Shown here one piece after another: positions 36,889-46,007 of a stretch of 64,000 nucleotides of DNA. Under the pieces are notes generated by a model. The model had not been told where the DNA came from and did not search any database. It worked only from the letters and a program-made list of their open reading frames with translations. This DNA is from Atlanticothrix silvestris CENA357. GTDB lineage: Bacteria > Cyanobacteriota > Cyanobacteriia > Cyanobacteriales > Nostocaceae. The stretch's first letter is position 1; the number at the start of each line of letters is the position of its first letter. The stretch is from NCBI RefSeq assembly GCF_016056295.1, contig NZ_JAECZB010000105.1:1-64000 (forward strand). The letters are read 5' to 3'. Both the position numbers and the translations under genes were made by a program.

Positions 36889-37788
36889 ATGAAAACAATA
36901 ATTTCAATCTTTAATGAAGAACGCAACCAACTTCAGACAGATATTAATAGTTTAACGAGTATTGAAGAGGTAGTTAAACTAATCCAAAGCCGACTTGATC
37001 ATATAGAAAGATTTTATATTAGCGAATTAAATATAACTCAAGTACGTTTGTCGGCGTTTTTTCTAGAGGTCTTGCGTCAGTCTATTGCCAATCTTGCGGC
37101 AGTTCAAATTGCTCAGATTGCTTCAAAAGAACATAAGCAAGCTAATAATTTTGCGGTTACGTCTTCCCCCAGTCGGCTAATCTTAAAAATGCTAAAGGTA
37201 CTACTTTATGTAGGTATTTTAGGTTGGTTATTTTATTTAACAAAAACTACCATAAATGCATGGATGGGGATTTTACTTGCTTCTGTGCTGTTAGGATTGG
37301 AAGTGTTGCTGCAATTTGATAGAAATGATTCAAGTTCACAAGAGATAATAGAACTAGCCCAACCTGTGTTGAAAATTGATAGTTTAATTCTTTTAGATAA
37401 CCTAGCTGATGCGCTCAACACTATCGACTTAGTAGTTGCTAGATTTGCCGAATCTCACAAAGACGAAGATGAGCGCAACATGGAAGAATTGCCAGAACTA
37501 TTAAATTTTCTACAAAGGCTGATGGGTGCATCATTTCTGAATAAACCTCAGATGATGATGGAACTCACGAAACTTTTGCCACAAATTTTAATGTCTCAGG
37601 GGATTCGCGCTCAAATTTACCAAGCAAAAGAACCTCATAGCGATCGCACTTACTTTGATTTTGAGCCAAGTATCGACCCTGATACCAAAGATTATGTCAC
37701 GATTACGCCCGCTTTGTTGAAAGGCGATCGCTTGTTGAGACGCGGTAGGGTAATTGAGCCAGCATACTCCCAAGCCAGAGAATCATAG
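36889..37788 (+). CDS. Two-helix membrane protein paired with the actin-like ATPase
   Basis: 299 residues, no family recognised. Residues 1-95 are helical with coiled-coil character. Two membrane helices form a hairpin (about 101-118 and 124-142), and the remaining 155 residues are soluble and acidic, ending in a basic tail. A hairpin anchor with cytoplasmic domains on both sides would place it at the inner or thylakoid membrane. The next gene starts only 12 bp after its stop, so the two products are probably made together and may interact. That is inference from gene order. Confidence 0.65.
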   Translation: MKTIISIFNEERNQLQTDINSLTSIEEVVKLIQSRLDHIERFYISELNITQVRLSAFFLEVLRQSIANLAAVQIAQIASKEHKQANNFAVTSSPSRLILKMLKVLLYVGILGWLFYLTKTTINAWMGILLASVLLGLEVLLQFDRNDSSSQEIIELAQPVLKIDSLILLDNLADALNTIDLVVARFAESHKDEDERNMEELPELLNFLQRLMGASFLNKPQMMMELTKLLPQILMSQGIRAQIYQAKEPHSDRTYFDFEPSIDPDTKDYVTITPALLKGDRLLRRGRVIEPAYSQARES

Positions 37789-37800
37789 ACAATATATTGT

Positions 37801-39723
37801 ATGGAAATTTTAGAAACAGTCGGTTTTGATTTGGGACACGGTGAAACAGCAGTAGCTAAAGCGATTGCCCTGAGCATCGAACCGCCCCAAATGTTGGAGA
37901 TTAATAATAAAAAGACCCAAATCACCGCCCTTGCTTGGCATCCAAAACTCGGTTATCTAGTTGGCGAACAAGCCTTAATTCAAGCTGGCGTTACTCAATT
38001 GGCAATCACTTTCAAGCAAAAACCCAATAACGATCCCAAATATCGCAAGACAATTAGTACTTTTGTTGCCACCTACTACCACCTACTAAAAGAAAGTAGA
38101 CAAATTGAATCTCAGGACAATACTTACTTTTACGTTGGTTGCCCTTCAGGATGGACAGTTAAAGAACGTTCAGAATACCAGAAACTGCTGCAAGAATCTG
38201 GCATTCATTTACTAAATGTCGTCCCAGAATCACGGGCAGCTTTTATGCAGGCCAAAGAAGCCGGTAAACTGGAATACGAAAAACTCCTTTCGTCGGTATT
38301 AATTATTGATATTGGCTCCTCAACTACAGATTTTACCTTAGTTAAAAACTTACAAGAAATCCCCTTAGATTTTGGCAATAATACTTTAGGTGCATCTTTA
38401 ATTGATAAAGCCGTTTTTGCTACCACTCTCGCCAAACACGAACAAAAGTCATTACTCGAAAAAGTATTCCAGGAATATCCACATCATCAAGCGCGTTGTG
38501 AATTAGCTTGTCGCAAAGCCAAGGAAGATTACTTTTCTAATGAACAGCTTTACAGCGATGCTCAATCTTTTGCCCGTGGCTTTGAATCTATTAACGAACA
38601 GATTTATTTTATCCCCCAAGTCAACAAATTGATGATGGACGAAATATTGAACCAACCTTTACCCGAACTAGAGCAAAAAAGTTGGCTGCAATCATTTCAC
38701 GAAGCTTTAACAGAAGCACAACAACAGCTAAAACAGCAAGGTATTGTGCCGAAACTAATATTAATGACTGGTGGTGCATCTCGGATGAAATTTACCCACC
38801 AGCTTTGTCAGGAATTCTTCCCTGAACCAGAAACCCAACTGCGTCCAGACCCGGAGCCTGAAAGGTGCATTGCACTTGGTTTAGCACGTGTGGGACGCTG
38901 GGATTTACGTGCTAATGCCTTCAAGCACGAAGTCAATAAATTGATGGAATCAAACAAGCTCAAAGAATTGATTGGTCAACATATTCCAGAGTTAATAGAA
39001 TCATTGGCTAAGCCATTAGCTGAGGGGTTAATTGAGAACGCAGTTAGACCAGGGGTAAAAGATTGGCAAAAAAACCAAATTCGTACTTTGGCTGATTTGG
39101 AAACCTCAATGAAGCAGCGAGCCCAAGAGTGGCTGCAAGGCGATATCGCTCAACAGATAGTTAACAACCAATGTATCAGCTGGTTTACTCATAAAATTCA
39201 ACCAGATTTAGCCGCAGAAACTGATCCAATATGCCGAAAGTTCCAGATACCCAGAAGCAGTTTGAGGTTTGAAGATAGTATCGAGCCTGCTTTGGTCAAC
39301 CCAGAGTTACGCATTGGAGATGCTATTTTGGCTGACACAGTAGCATTCATCGTCAATGTATTAATTGGTGGGGGTACTCTCGCCAGTATCATCACTCTGA
39401 TATTGACCGGACATTTAACATGGCCTATTGCATTGGTTTATGGCGCTTCAGTAATGGCTGCTGGTATGGAACTAAATCGAGAAACTGTGAAAGAGGCAAT
39501 TAAAACAAATGTCAATGTTCCTGGTTGGATTCGCTCTAGTTTTTTGAATGACCGGAAAATTGACGATATGTGCAACCAAGTAAAGCCTGAGCTAGATAAG
39601 GTTATTCAAGAACAACTGACAGCAAATCAAGATGCTTTTGATAAACTAATTACTAAAGTTGAGCAAGGTTTGCAAAAAGCTCTATCTACTAAGGTTCAAG
39701 AGGCAATAATTTTGATCCAATAA
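37801..39723 (+). CDS. Actin/Hsp70-superfamily ATPase with C-terminal membrane region
   Basis: 640 residues. ATPase-fold motifs are in order: phosphate 1 'GFDLGHGETAVAKA' (about 8-21), phosphate 2 'IIDIGSSTTDFTL' (about 166-178) and adenosine 'LMTGGASRM' (about 320-328). The middle domain is unlike DnaK, and no peptide-binding beta domain is seen. After about 380 comes a helical region, then a hydrophobic stretch (about 512-560, 'FIVNVLIGGGTLASIITLIL') and a charged coiled-coil tail. This fits neither DnaK nor MreB/ParM exactly. A membrane-bound actin-like or chaperone-like ATPase working with the upstream membrane protein is the simplest reading. Confidence 0.75.
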   Translation: MEILETVGFDLGHGETAVAKAIALSIEPPQMLEINNKKTQITALAWHPKLGYLVGEQALIQAGVTQLAITFKQKPNNDPKYRKTISTFVATYYHLLKESRQIESQDNTYFYVGCPSGWTVKERSEYQKLLQESGIHLLNVVPESRAAFMQAKEAGKLEYEKLLSSVLIIDIGSSTTDFTLVKNLQEIPLDFGNNTLGASLIDKAVFATTLAKHEQKSLLEKVFQEYPHHQARCELACRKAKEDYFSNEQLYSDAQSFARGFESINEQIYFIPQVNKLMMDEILNQPLPELEQKSWLQSFHEALTEAQQQLKQQGIVPKLILMTGGASRMKFTHQLCQEFFPEPETQLRPDPEPERCIALGLARVGRWDLRANAFKHEVNKLMESNKLKELIGQHIPELIESLAKPLAEGLIENAVRPGVKDWQKNQIRTLADLETSMKQRAQEWLQGDIAQQIVNNQCISWFTHKIQPDLAAETDPICRKFQIPRSSLRFEDSIEPALVNPELRIGDAILADTVAFIVNVLIGGGTLASIITLILTGHLTWPIALVYGASVMAAGMELNRETVKEAIKTNVNVPGWIRSSFLNDRKIDDMCNQVKPELDKVIQEQLTANQDAFDKLITKVEQGLQKALSTKVQEAIILIQ

Positions 39724-39784
39724 TGTATCTAGATGGTCAATTTGCTCATCTAAAGAAGCTTCGCAGTGGATGAATAGAGATACC

Positions 39785-40648
39785 CTACGGATTACAATAC
39801 ATACATTGGGCTGGATTCGCAAATTCCATACCATTAGGGAATAGTTTCTCTTGATTAAAACCACATTTTTTACATTGATAAATTGCGGTCAGTGGTAAGG
39901 TGGTTGGGATATGACAAAATTCACAGGGTAATCCCTGAATTATTTCAGTTATTTCAAAACCAGGGGCATTACATTTTGGGCAACAACTGCTAATTTTATT
40001 GAGTAGATTATGGGTAGCTTTTGCGATATTTTTCATCCGGGTGGGATTATACATTGCTCGCATATCTGTCTCGATATTTACCTGATTATTTGGCGAATGA
40101 CGCAATGCCAAATCAACTGATGTTATCAAATCTATTTCTTTTGTAATACCTTTCGTTATCTCATTACATCTATTCTCTAAGTTTTCAAACCAGACAACTA
40201 ATCCATGTTCTGGAAAACCAACTTTATTAGCAAAAATATATGTCTCATCTAAATTTGTTATAATTTGATGATTAAAGTTAGTATCTATAGAAATTTCCTC
40301 ACCAATAATTTCTAGATTATTAATTTTATCTAAGAAAATAACTATTTCTCTATTAGAGTAAATATAAGGGACTAATGGATGGGGTGTAAAATTACCTTCG
40401 CTGGCGATCGCTAAATTTCCTCGTGTTAATTCTAAGGCTTTCTCTGCTTTGAATTTAGCTGCGGCAATTTGTGTTCCCGGACGTTTTACTTCTCTAGTAA
40501 ATGTGCCAAAAATATCAGTATTAAAATTCTGTGGTACTATAACGTTGATGCCCAACTCTTGTTCTAATAGTGGAGCAATTACCTTTTCTTTTTGGTGCAT
40601 TGTCGCCAACACAGCCAGACGATCATTAAATAATTGCTGGTCATTCAT
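39785..40648 (-). CDS. DUF6671-type zinc-ribbon protein
   Basis: 287 residues. The first about 200 have the DUF6671 look ('RLAVLATMHQKEKVIAPLLEQELG', 'TFTREVKRPGTQIAAAK', 'IASEGNFTPHP', 'MRAMYNPTRMKNI'). The C-terminus carries three CxxC pairs: 'CCPKCNAPG', 'PCEFCHIP', 'QCKKCGFN', plus a last 'QCMYCNP'. This suggests one or two structural zinc ribbons. The function is unknown. It is convergent with the actin-like ATPase gene, 61 bp between stops. Confidence 0.7.
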   Translation of the reverse strand: MNDQQLFNDRLAVLATMHQKEKVIAPLLEQELGINVIVPQNFNTDIFGTFTREVKRPGTQIAAAKFKAEKALELTRGNLAIASEGNFTPHPLVPYIYSNREIVIFLDKINNLEIIGEEISIDTNFNHQIITNLDETYIFANKVGFPEHGLVVWFENLENRCNEITKGITKEIDLITSVDLALRHSPNNQVNIETDMRAMYNPTRMKNIAKATHNLLNKISSCCPKCNAPGFEITEIIQGLPCEFCHIPTTLPLTAIYQCKKCGFNQEKLFPNGMEFANPAQCMYCNP

Positions 40649-40679
40649 TCTGCGCTAATCCCTATTGTCACCTGAATCC

Positions 40680-40800
40680 TTACAAATTTTTTAATTACGA
40701 ACCGCCCTACGGGTGACGCTCGCAAGCTCGCTACCGCTACGCTAACAGCAGTTCCTCATGGGGGAAACCCCCAAGACCGGACTGCTTCACCAAGAACGCC
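40680..40800. repeat. Intergenic repeat cluster
   Basis: Short dispersed repeats ('gacgctcgcaagctcgctac', 'cgctacgctaacag') and a small hairpin tgggg/cccca (about 40759-40773). This type of sequence is common between genes in Nostocales. No coding potential. Confidence 0.35.
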
Positions 40801-40857
40801 AAAAGCGCCAAGGAAGAAAAGGATAATCATTAAGTGTAAGTTTATAGAGAATTGGTA

Positions 40858-41367
40858 TTAGTTTGAGGACTGCAAAGATTCAGCATTTGGAGGAATAATT
40901 TCAAGGCCATACCTGGGAGCAGCAGCCAAAACTTTTTCAATGTCTGCGGGACTCACCGTAGGTGATGACATCCTCTCTAATACTGGCACACCTACTTCTA
41001 TGAAAAACTTTTCTAACCCTGCTGGCGTGACCCAGCATAGCAGTTTTGCTGGCTCTGAACCGATGTTTGTAAACCTGTGGAGTTGTCCTTTAGGAGAATG
41101 AAGAAAGGTTCCAGGAGTTGCTACAATAATTTGCTGATCAAGCTGAAATTCCAATTTTCCCTCTTGAATATAAAAAGCTTCGTCTTCGTGACCATGAATG
41201 TGGGGAAGTGTACCGCTTTGTGGTTGAACGATAATCTCAACTAAAGCATAGGCTTGACCCGTTTCTTCGCCTACAGCTTTAAAAGTATATAAATCCCCAA
41301 GTACCCAATAGGAAGAACCTTGTCCTGGTTGCTGCAATAGTCCTTTTTGATTCACTGTCATGGTCAT
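40858..41367 (-). CDS. Cupin-domain protein, quercetinase-like
   Basis: 169 residues from ATG 41367 (or ATG 41361, two residues shorter; the GAGG just upstream suits 41361 slightly better). Cupin motif 1 is 'PHIHGHEDEAFYIQEGKLEF' (H, H, E ligands) and motif 2 'GTFLHSPKGQLHRFTNIG' (last H ligand), so the metal site is complete. Single cupin barrel plus a helical C-terminus. Relatives include quercetin dioxygenase-like and other mononuclear metal enzymes. The substrate is unknown. The SDR gene lies upstream on the same strand, with 230 bp between them. Confidence 0.8.
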   Translation of the reverse strand: MTMTVNQKGLLQQPGQGSSYWVLGDLYTFKAVGEETGQAYALVEIIVQPQSGTLPHIHGHEDEAFYIQEGKLEFQLDQQIIVATPGTFLHSPKGQLHRFTNIGSEPAKLLCWVTPAGLEKFFIEVGVPVLERMSSPTVSPADIEKVLAAAPRYGLEIIPPNAESLQSSN

Positions 41368-41438
41368 GTCCTCACTTGTATACACTAGGAATTGGGTAAT
41401 TTATCGCTCAGCAACCATTGCCTCTTACCTAAATATCA

Positions 41439-41457
41439 TTTCGCCGCCGCGGCGAAA
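41439..41457. repeat. GC-rich hairpin between the SDR and cupin genes
   Basis: tttcgccg / cggcgaaa with loop ccg, in an otherwise AT-rich spacer. No T-run on the minus strand, so an operator or RNA structure is as likely as a terminator. Confidence 0.35.
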
Positions 41458-41615
41458 AATACAGCGTTTGTTGTTATGGTCATGTAGTTTAGCGCAACGC
41501 ACAGCCTTTTTTCCTTTCAGTCTCACCTAAACTTCTGCTGCTAAACCATTCTTAAAAATGGCGCAGTGAAATAAACCCAGATACCTTTGTTATTATGAGA
41601 TGGAATTTTCGATAG

Positions 41616-42299
41616 TTATATAGGAACAGTCAAAGGAATACCGTTATCTGTAGGTTGCAACTTAAGAATAAATGGAACAGCTTTCAATGCCCACTCAGAC
41701 GCGGGTGTATAGTTAGCAGCTTCTTCGCCAAAGCTAATATCCAGCATATCAGTATGAATAATCCCCGGATTGAGAGGAATAGCTGCCATCCCACTAGGTA
41801 ACTCTTGAGCTAAAGAACGAGTTAACCCTTCAATTGCCCACTTGGAAGCACAATAGGGCGCAACCTGGGCAGAACCAGAGCGTCCCCAGCCAGAACTAAA
41901 GTTAATAATAATACCACGTTTGTTTTTCACCATTGCTGGAACAAAATGGCTAATTATATTAAATACCCCTTTAATGTTGATGTCTATCAACTGAGAAAAC
42001 TCCTCAGAAGTAACCTGCCACAAAGGCGCTGGGTGATTAATAATCCCAGCATTGTTAATCAGTATATCTGGTGGCTGATATTTGTTCAGTAAGTGTTCTG
42101 CCCAATTTTCTACTTGCTGCTCATTTGTCACATCTACAACAGTAAAATCGTTTGGTGTAGTGAACTTCTGACGCAGTTCCTCGATCGCTGCTGATGAACG
42201 AGCGCAACCAAGCACAGTATGTCCCTGATGAATAAAATGCTCGGTCATCGCGAAACCGAGACCTCGACTTACACCAGTAATCAAGATGAGCTTGGTCAT
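41616..42299 (-). CDS. Short-chain dehydrogenase/reductase
   Basis: 227 residues. Classical SDR motifs: cofactor loop 'TGVSRGLGFAM' (about 7-17), 'NNAG' (about 85), catalytic Ser in 'INFSSGWG' and Y-x-x-x-K in 'YCASKWAIEGL'. A basic/aliphatic residue pattern after beta-2 (CARSS) suggests NADP. The C-terminus is short but plausible. The substrate cannot be told. Upstream 42300-42738 holds no recognisable gene. Confidence 0.87.
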   Translation of the reverse strand: MTKLILITGVSRGLGFAMTEHFIHQGHTVLGCARSSAAIEELRQKFTTPNDFTVVDVTNEQQVENWAEHLLNKYQPPDILINNAGIINHPAPLWQVTSEEFSQLIDINIKGVFNIISHFVPAMVKNKRGIIINFSSGWGRSGSAQVAPYCASKWAIEGLTRSLAQELPSGMAAIPLNPGIIHTDMLDISFGEEAANYTPASEWALKAVPFILKLQPTDNGIPLTVPI

Positions 42300-42738
42300 G
42301 TCTTTCTGCTATTAAAGGTATCTTTAACAATCCTATCTGCTTTAAAATAATGTTTAGAGTAGTACAAATAGATCGTCATATCTGTAAACACGAGCCAACA
42401 AAACAATAGTTAAGCTTCGACCACCGCGATCGCACTTGCTTGTGCTTTGAGTGTTCAAATTATACAAAACCCTGGCAGGTAAGTATCACCAAAATACAAG
42501 ACCCACGAAAAGTCAGTCTAAATAAGCAATACAGTATTATTGTATCTGTAATACTAGCTGGATTTGATCCTATTTATCCTGCTAATTCTTCCTATAGCGC
42601 CAAATTTAAAATTGCTGAATTACTTGCTACCTCTAGCCTGTTATCATTTTAGCTATAATTAGTTTTTAGCTTTACTACTAGGAGAATAGCCAAACACATC
42701 AACATGCTTGTTTTGAGTCTGTTACGGGAGATATTTCT
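42300..42738. other. Spacer between divergent genes
   Basis: One HIP1-like site near 42427 and AT-rich sequence. A 70-codon plus-strand frame at 42440-42652 has no family, no ribosome site and Ser/Ile-rich composition, so it is not called. Confidence 0.25.
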
Positions 42739-43635
42739 GTGAGTTTAGTTTTAACTAAATATTATTACAATAATGAGTCTATCGGCACTAGACAAGAAGT
42801 ACGTGTTTATTGCCAAAAACAAGGCGCAAATGGCAGAATCGTTTTAGAAGATATTATATCTGCCTTACTTACTAACATCACATTTTCTATTAAAAAAAAG
42901 TCTATACCTGCTAGTATTGACAACAATATTCTACTTATAACGAAAGAAAAAATAGAAAAAGCTAAAATTAATCCATTTATACACGAAGGATTACATCTTG
43001 CTGATGTAGAACAGCTTTATGAATTTTACCATTTTTGTAATGATATTTCAGATGCTGAATTTTACAAAATTTTCGGAAATTGGTTGAATTTGGAAGTTTG
43101 TTCTCTGATTATTAAACGTTTAGCCCATTTAGGTAACTTAGTTAACCCATTACCTTTTGAGGAAAAATATTCCTTAAGAATAACAAAATTATTTAAGGAT
43201 AAAGAAAAAGTAACAATTGTCGAATGGCTAACTACAAATTACGGCTTGACCGTTCCTTGGGTAATTACTATTCTGATTCAGAAAGTTAAAATTTTAATAC
43301 TTGGCGGGTTTCAAATAAATACTGAAGCACCTTCCACTAAAAATCAAACTAACGTCAATATTTATTCTCTTAATACTTTTAGATTTATTGCTCAAGCAAT
43401 AGAGTGGTTATTTTCTGGCAGTGATAATTGGAATTGGTTAAAAGAATCACTGAGTCATGATTTTGTTCAGAAAGCTGTTGATGCAGATAAGCAGTTAATC
43501 AAGTCTCTTCGAGAAAATGGCAAAAATGACGATGACATTATTCAAATTATTTGGATGGTAACTCCCACCTCTAATCTTATTGAAAATAAGAATTATCAAT
43601 ATCAAATATTAAAGGCCTTCCTAGCAATGGTATAA
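42739..43635 (+). CDS. Uncharacterised protein
   Basis: 298 residues from a GTG start. Composition is Lys/Ile/Asn-rich, as in AT-rich accessory genes. I recognise no domain. The protein looks helical, with a hydrophobic stretch around 170-190 (LTVPWVITILIQKVKILILGG) that is more likely buried than membrane-spanning. A MITE-like repeat follows immediately and the next gene is also uncharacterised. Base composition and lack of family suggest an accessory, perhaps transferred, gene. Confidence 0.5.
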   Translation: MSLVLTKYYYNNESIGTRQEVRVYCQKQGANGRIVLEDIISALLTNITFSIKKKSIPASIDNNILLITKEKIEKAKINPFIHEGLHLADVEQLYEFYHFCNDISDAEFYKIFGNWLNLEVCSLIIKRLAHLGNLVNPLPFEEKYSLRITKLFKDKEKVTIVEWLTTNYGLTVPWVITILIQKVKILILGGFQINTEAPSTKNQTNVNIYSLNTFRFIAQAIEWLFSGSDNWNWLKESLSHDFVQKAVDADKQLIKSLRENGKNDDDIIQIIWMVTPTSNLIENKNYQYQILKAFLAMV

Positions 43636-43678
43636 GAAGATGTTTGAAAAGTCCTATTGTCGGTAGCAAAACATTTTA

Positions 43679-43753
43679 GATCCCTCTAAATCCCCCTTAA
43701 AAAGGGAGACTTAAATTCAATTCCTCCCTTAAAAAGGGGGGGTAGGGGGGATC
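43679..43753. mobile_element. MITE/REP-like inverted-repeat element
   Basis: Left end gatccctctaaatccccctt and right end aggggggatc with an internal mirrored 'cccttaaaaaggg' on both arms. 75 bp, almost entirely foldable. The same type of element is widespread in filamentous cyanobacteria. Confidence 0.6.
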
Positions 43754-43810
43754 AATTAAGTGCCTAAAATCACAGTTAATCACTTTTAAAACAACCTCTA
43801 AGGGTGCAAA

Positions 43811-44224
43811 ATGCTATCTGAAGAAGAAGCAATTATTATACTGGAATCAAACAATATGAAGCCTAGCATACGTCAATTAGGCATCCAGAAGAATTTGATA
43901 ACAAGATTAATCAATGGATACTCATTTATTGTTACACAAGATGAGTCAAATCCTGACTACTTGTGTGCATTTCTAAATCATCCAAAAAATGGAGTTTTAA
44001 TCATCTGGCATGAAATTGATCACCAGTCTCTGTCTTTGGCAATAAAAAATGTACAAACACTATTGAAAATCAATTCTAAACCTAAATTGGTTACTGACCG
44101 CCAATTTTTAGTTATTACTCTTACACTTTTTAGTGTATTGATAGGTACAGGTTATATTGTTGGCACGCAAGTGGTAAATTATTGTAATATTCAGCGCCCA
44201 GAAACACCGCTGTTAAAACCTTAA
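43811..44224 (+). CDS. Uncharacterised protein with C-terminal membrane anchor
   Basis: 137 residues. The soluble part (1-92) shows an alpha/beta pattern ('YSFIVTQDESNPDYLCAFLN', 'GVLIIWHEIDHQSLSLAIKN'). One hydrophobic helix follows (about 98-118, LVITLTLFSVLIGTGYIVG) and a short tail. It would be a tail-anchored or single-span protein facing the cytoplasm. No family recognised. Same strand as the preceding unknown gene, 175 bp apart. Confidence 0.5.
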   Translation: MLSEEEAIIILESNNMKPSIRQLGIQKNLITRLINGYSFIVTQDESNPDYLCAFLNHPKNGVLIIWHEIDHQSLSLAIKNVQTLLKINSKPKLVTDRQFLVITLTLFSVLIGTGYIVGTQVVNYCNIQRPETPLLKP

Positions 44225-44279
44225 TAGCATTATAATTACCTGCATTGCATAATGCTTTAAGTGAATAAAAAAGAGATGT

Positions 44280-44967
44280 CTAGCTCTTCTGTTTTTCAAA
44301 CATTTTTACAGAATGACTAATTTCCAGATAGCGGTGAAGATATTCAGTAATAATCCCATGCATGATTAAATCACGGGCGGCTTGAAAAGGACTGTTTGGT
44401 GCCAAAGGATGGCGATTGGTAACGATGTGATTCCAGTTATAATCATTAATAATTGTACTAATGTATACGGCAAAATTTTCATCAAACTGTAGTGATAGTA
44501 CTGCTCGTGTAAATTCATCACTAGTTAAACACAAGGAATAAAACACTTTAAACAGTTCAATTGTTGATTCCAAGTCAAGAATCTTCCAAGGAGGACGGGT
44601 GTCAAAATCTATATCTATTTTTACAGGCGTAATGCTATCGTAATTTAGTTCTCGTTGTTTGAGTTGTTCTAACCATTGGGGATTTGCTTGTTGCGCCTAG
44701 TGATAGTCAAGGACAAAGTTATAAAGAAGTAAGTCATGCTCTAAAAAAGCATTTTTTTAGCTAAATCATCAACTGTACGTGGATAAAGTTGAGATTTTTC
44801 TATCATTGGGTCAGGGCCGTTATCAATCAGAAAATTGATAATACTAGATCCAAGTCTTGCTTTGAAAGGCTGCCCACCGATTTTACCCAGGTAGTCTTCT
44901 ATCTGGTTATTGCTAATAGGTTCGCCAGGTAAAACTTACCGATACTATTGATATAAACGCTGTTCAT
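44280..44967 (-). pseudogene. Decayed gene with a nonsense codon and two frameshifts
   Basis: Starting at ATG 44967, the reverse strand gives MNSVYINSIGKFY. A shift near 44930 then gives PGEPISNNQIEDYLGKIGGQ and on to 'LYPRTVDDLA'. A second shift lies in the A-run near 44757, then 'FLEHDLLLYNFVLDYH' and TAG at 44699-44697, where Q would fit. The last 138 codons are open, including the 97-residue piece at 44573-44280. The opening resembles beta-ketoacyl-ACP synthase III-like proteins; the rest I do not recognise. The frame can be rebuilt with few changes, so decay is fairly recent. Confidence 0.6.
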
Positions 44968-45127
44968 AGTAAAAATTATTTACTCAAGGATAAGTACATA
45001 TACTGCCCTTTTGAAAATGAAAATATGTAATAAATTCTCATTAATCATTAGAAAAAAATAAAACTGTAAATGCTGAGAAATTATCTAATTGCAGTATGTA
45101 ATTATACTGCTAACATTCCATAAATAT

Positions 45128-45235
45128 TGTGACAGTTTGATTAACGCACGTTTAAAACCTAATCAAATTACTCAATGGAAGTGAATAGAATACAAACCAT
45201 ATTCTCGAAAGAATGTGACAGTTTGATTAACGCAC
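45128..45235. repeat. Pair of identical 22-bp direct repeats
   Basis: tgtgacagtttgattaacgc+ac occurs at 45128-45149 and 45214-45235, exactly 86 bp apart. The TGTGACA...TTGATTAACG core is of the kind found as transposase-binding repeats at ends of Tn7-like and other cyanobacterial elements, or may be binding sites of a regulator for the next gene. The surroundings (44968-45303) contain no ORF. Confidence 0.5.
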
Positions 45236-45303
45236 ATTTTTCCGAAATCCTCCGCAACGAATTGGGATCTAACACTATCCAAAATACTCAAGTTAGGTGA
45301 GTT

Positions 45304-45909
45304 ATGAATAATGGAAATTTTAAGAACACATCTATTAACTTTGGTAAAGCGTTTCTAGCCGCTACAATACTGATTACGGCTTCTGTTGATCCGGCCCTTG
45401 CTAACGACAAAGTTGAGATTTTAGGCGCAGAATATGGTGGTAACGGTTGCCCTGATGGTTCTGCTAGCGTCAGCGTCAGTCCCGATGGTCAAGAGCTAAG
45501 TATTCTATTCGATCAGTTTATAGCTGTGGGGAATAAGGTTGCACAAAGCCGCAAAAGCTGTAATATGAGCATCCCCATCAGAGTGCCCCAAGGCTTTCAA
45601 ATTTCCCTCTACGATGCTGATTATCGAGGCTATGTTGCTCCCTCCACAATTGGGAGACTAAGAGCAGAGTACTTTTTTGCTGGTCAGCGTGGCCCTGTTT
45701 TTTCTAGGACATTTAGAGGCGAAAGTGACTACAATGTTCGAGATCAATTAGTGACTATGGCTGATGTCTGGTCACGCTGTGGCGACAGTGTAAATATGCG
45801 TGTAAATGCTGCAATGACTGCTAATGGTCAAGGGATGGCGACTGTTGACTCTTTTGACCTTGCCCACCGTGGTTTAGTTTATCACATCAAATATCGCCAG
45901 TGTCGTTAG
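45304..45909 (+). CDS. DUF4360 secreted protein
   Basis: 201 residues. Signal peptide to about residue 33 (ATILITASVDPALA). The mature domain has DUF4360 hallmarks: 'GGNGCPDGSASVSVSPDG', 'ILFDQFIAVG', 'RKSCNMSIPIRVPQGFQ' and 'YRGYV'. Cysteines at 'NGC', 'KSC', 'SRC' and the terminal 'RQC' could form disulfides. Exported, function unknown. A strong terminator follows. Confidence 0.85.
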   Translation: MNNGNFKNTSINFGKAFLAATILITASVDPALANDKVEILGAEYGGNGCPDGSASVSVSPDGQELSILFDQFIAVGNKVAQSRKSCNMSIPIRVPQGFQISLYDADYRGYVAPSTIGRLRAEYFFAGQRGPVFSRTFRGESDYNVRDQLVTMADVWSRCGDSVNMRVNAAMTANGQGMATVDSFDLAHRGLVYHIKYRQCR

Positions 45910-45970
45910 TCTTTGCAACTAGACTGTCAGGAGTCCCTCACTGATTTTGAGTACAAAATTAGTGAGAGGG

Positions 45971-46007
45971 ATGCCAGTTCCCCCAGGGAACTGGCATTGG
46001 CGTTTTT
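45971..46007 (+). terminator. Rho-independent terminator of the DUF4360 gene
   Basis: Perfect 12-bp stem atgccagttccc (45971-45982) / gggaactggcat (45986-45997), 3-nt loop, then tggcgttttt. 62 bp past the stop. Confidence 0.8.

Noticed and set aside
36889-40648. Interpreting the actin-like ATPase neighbourhood as a plasmid partition system
   Set aside because: No centromere-like repeats, no ParR-like gene and no replication gene nearby; the partner is a membrane protein.
42440-42652. 70-codon plus-strand frame
   Set aside because: No ribosome site, no recognisable domain, unusual composition, lies in a promoter-like spacer.
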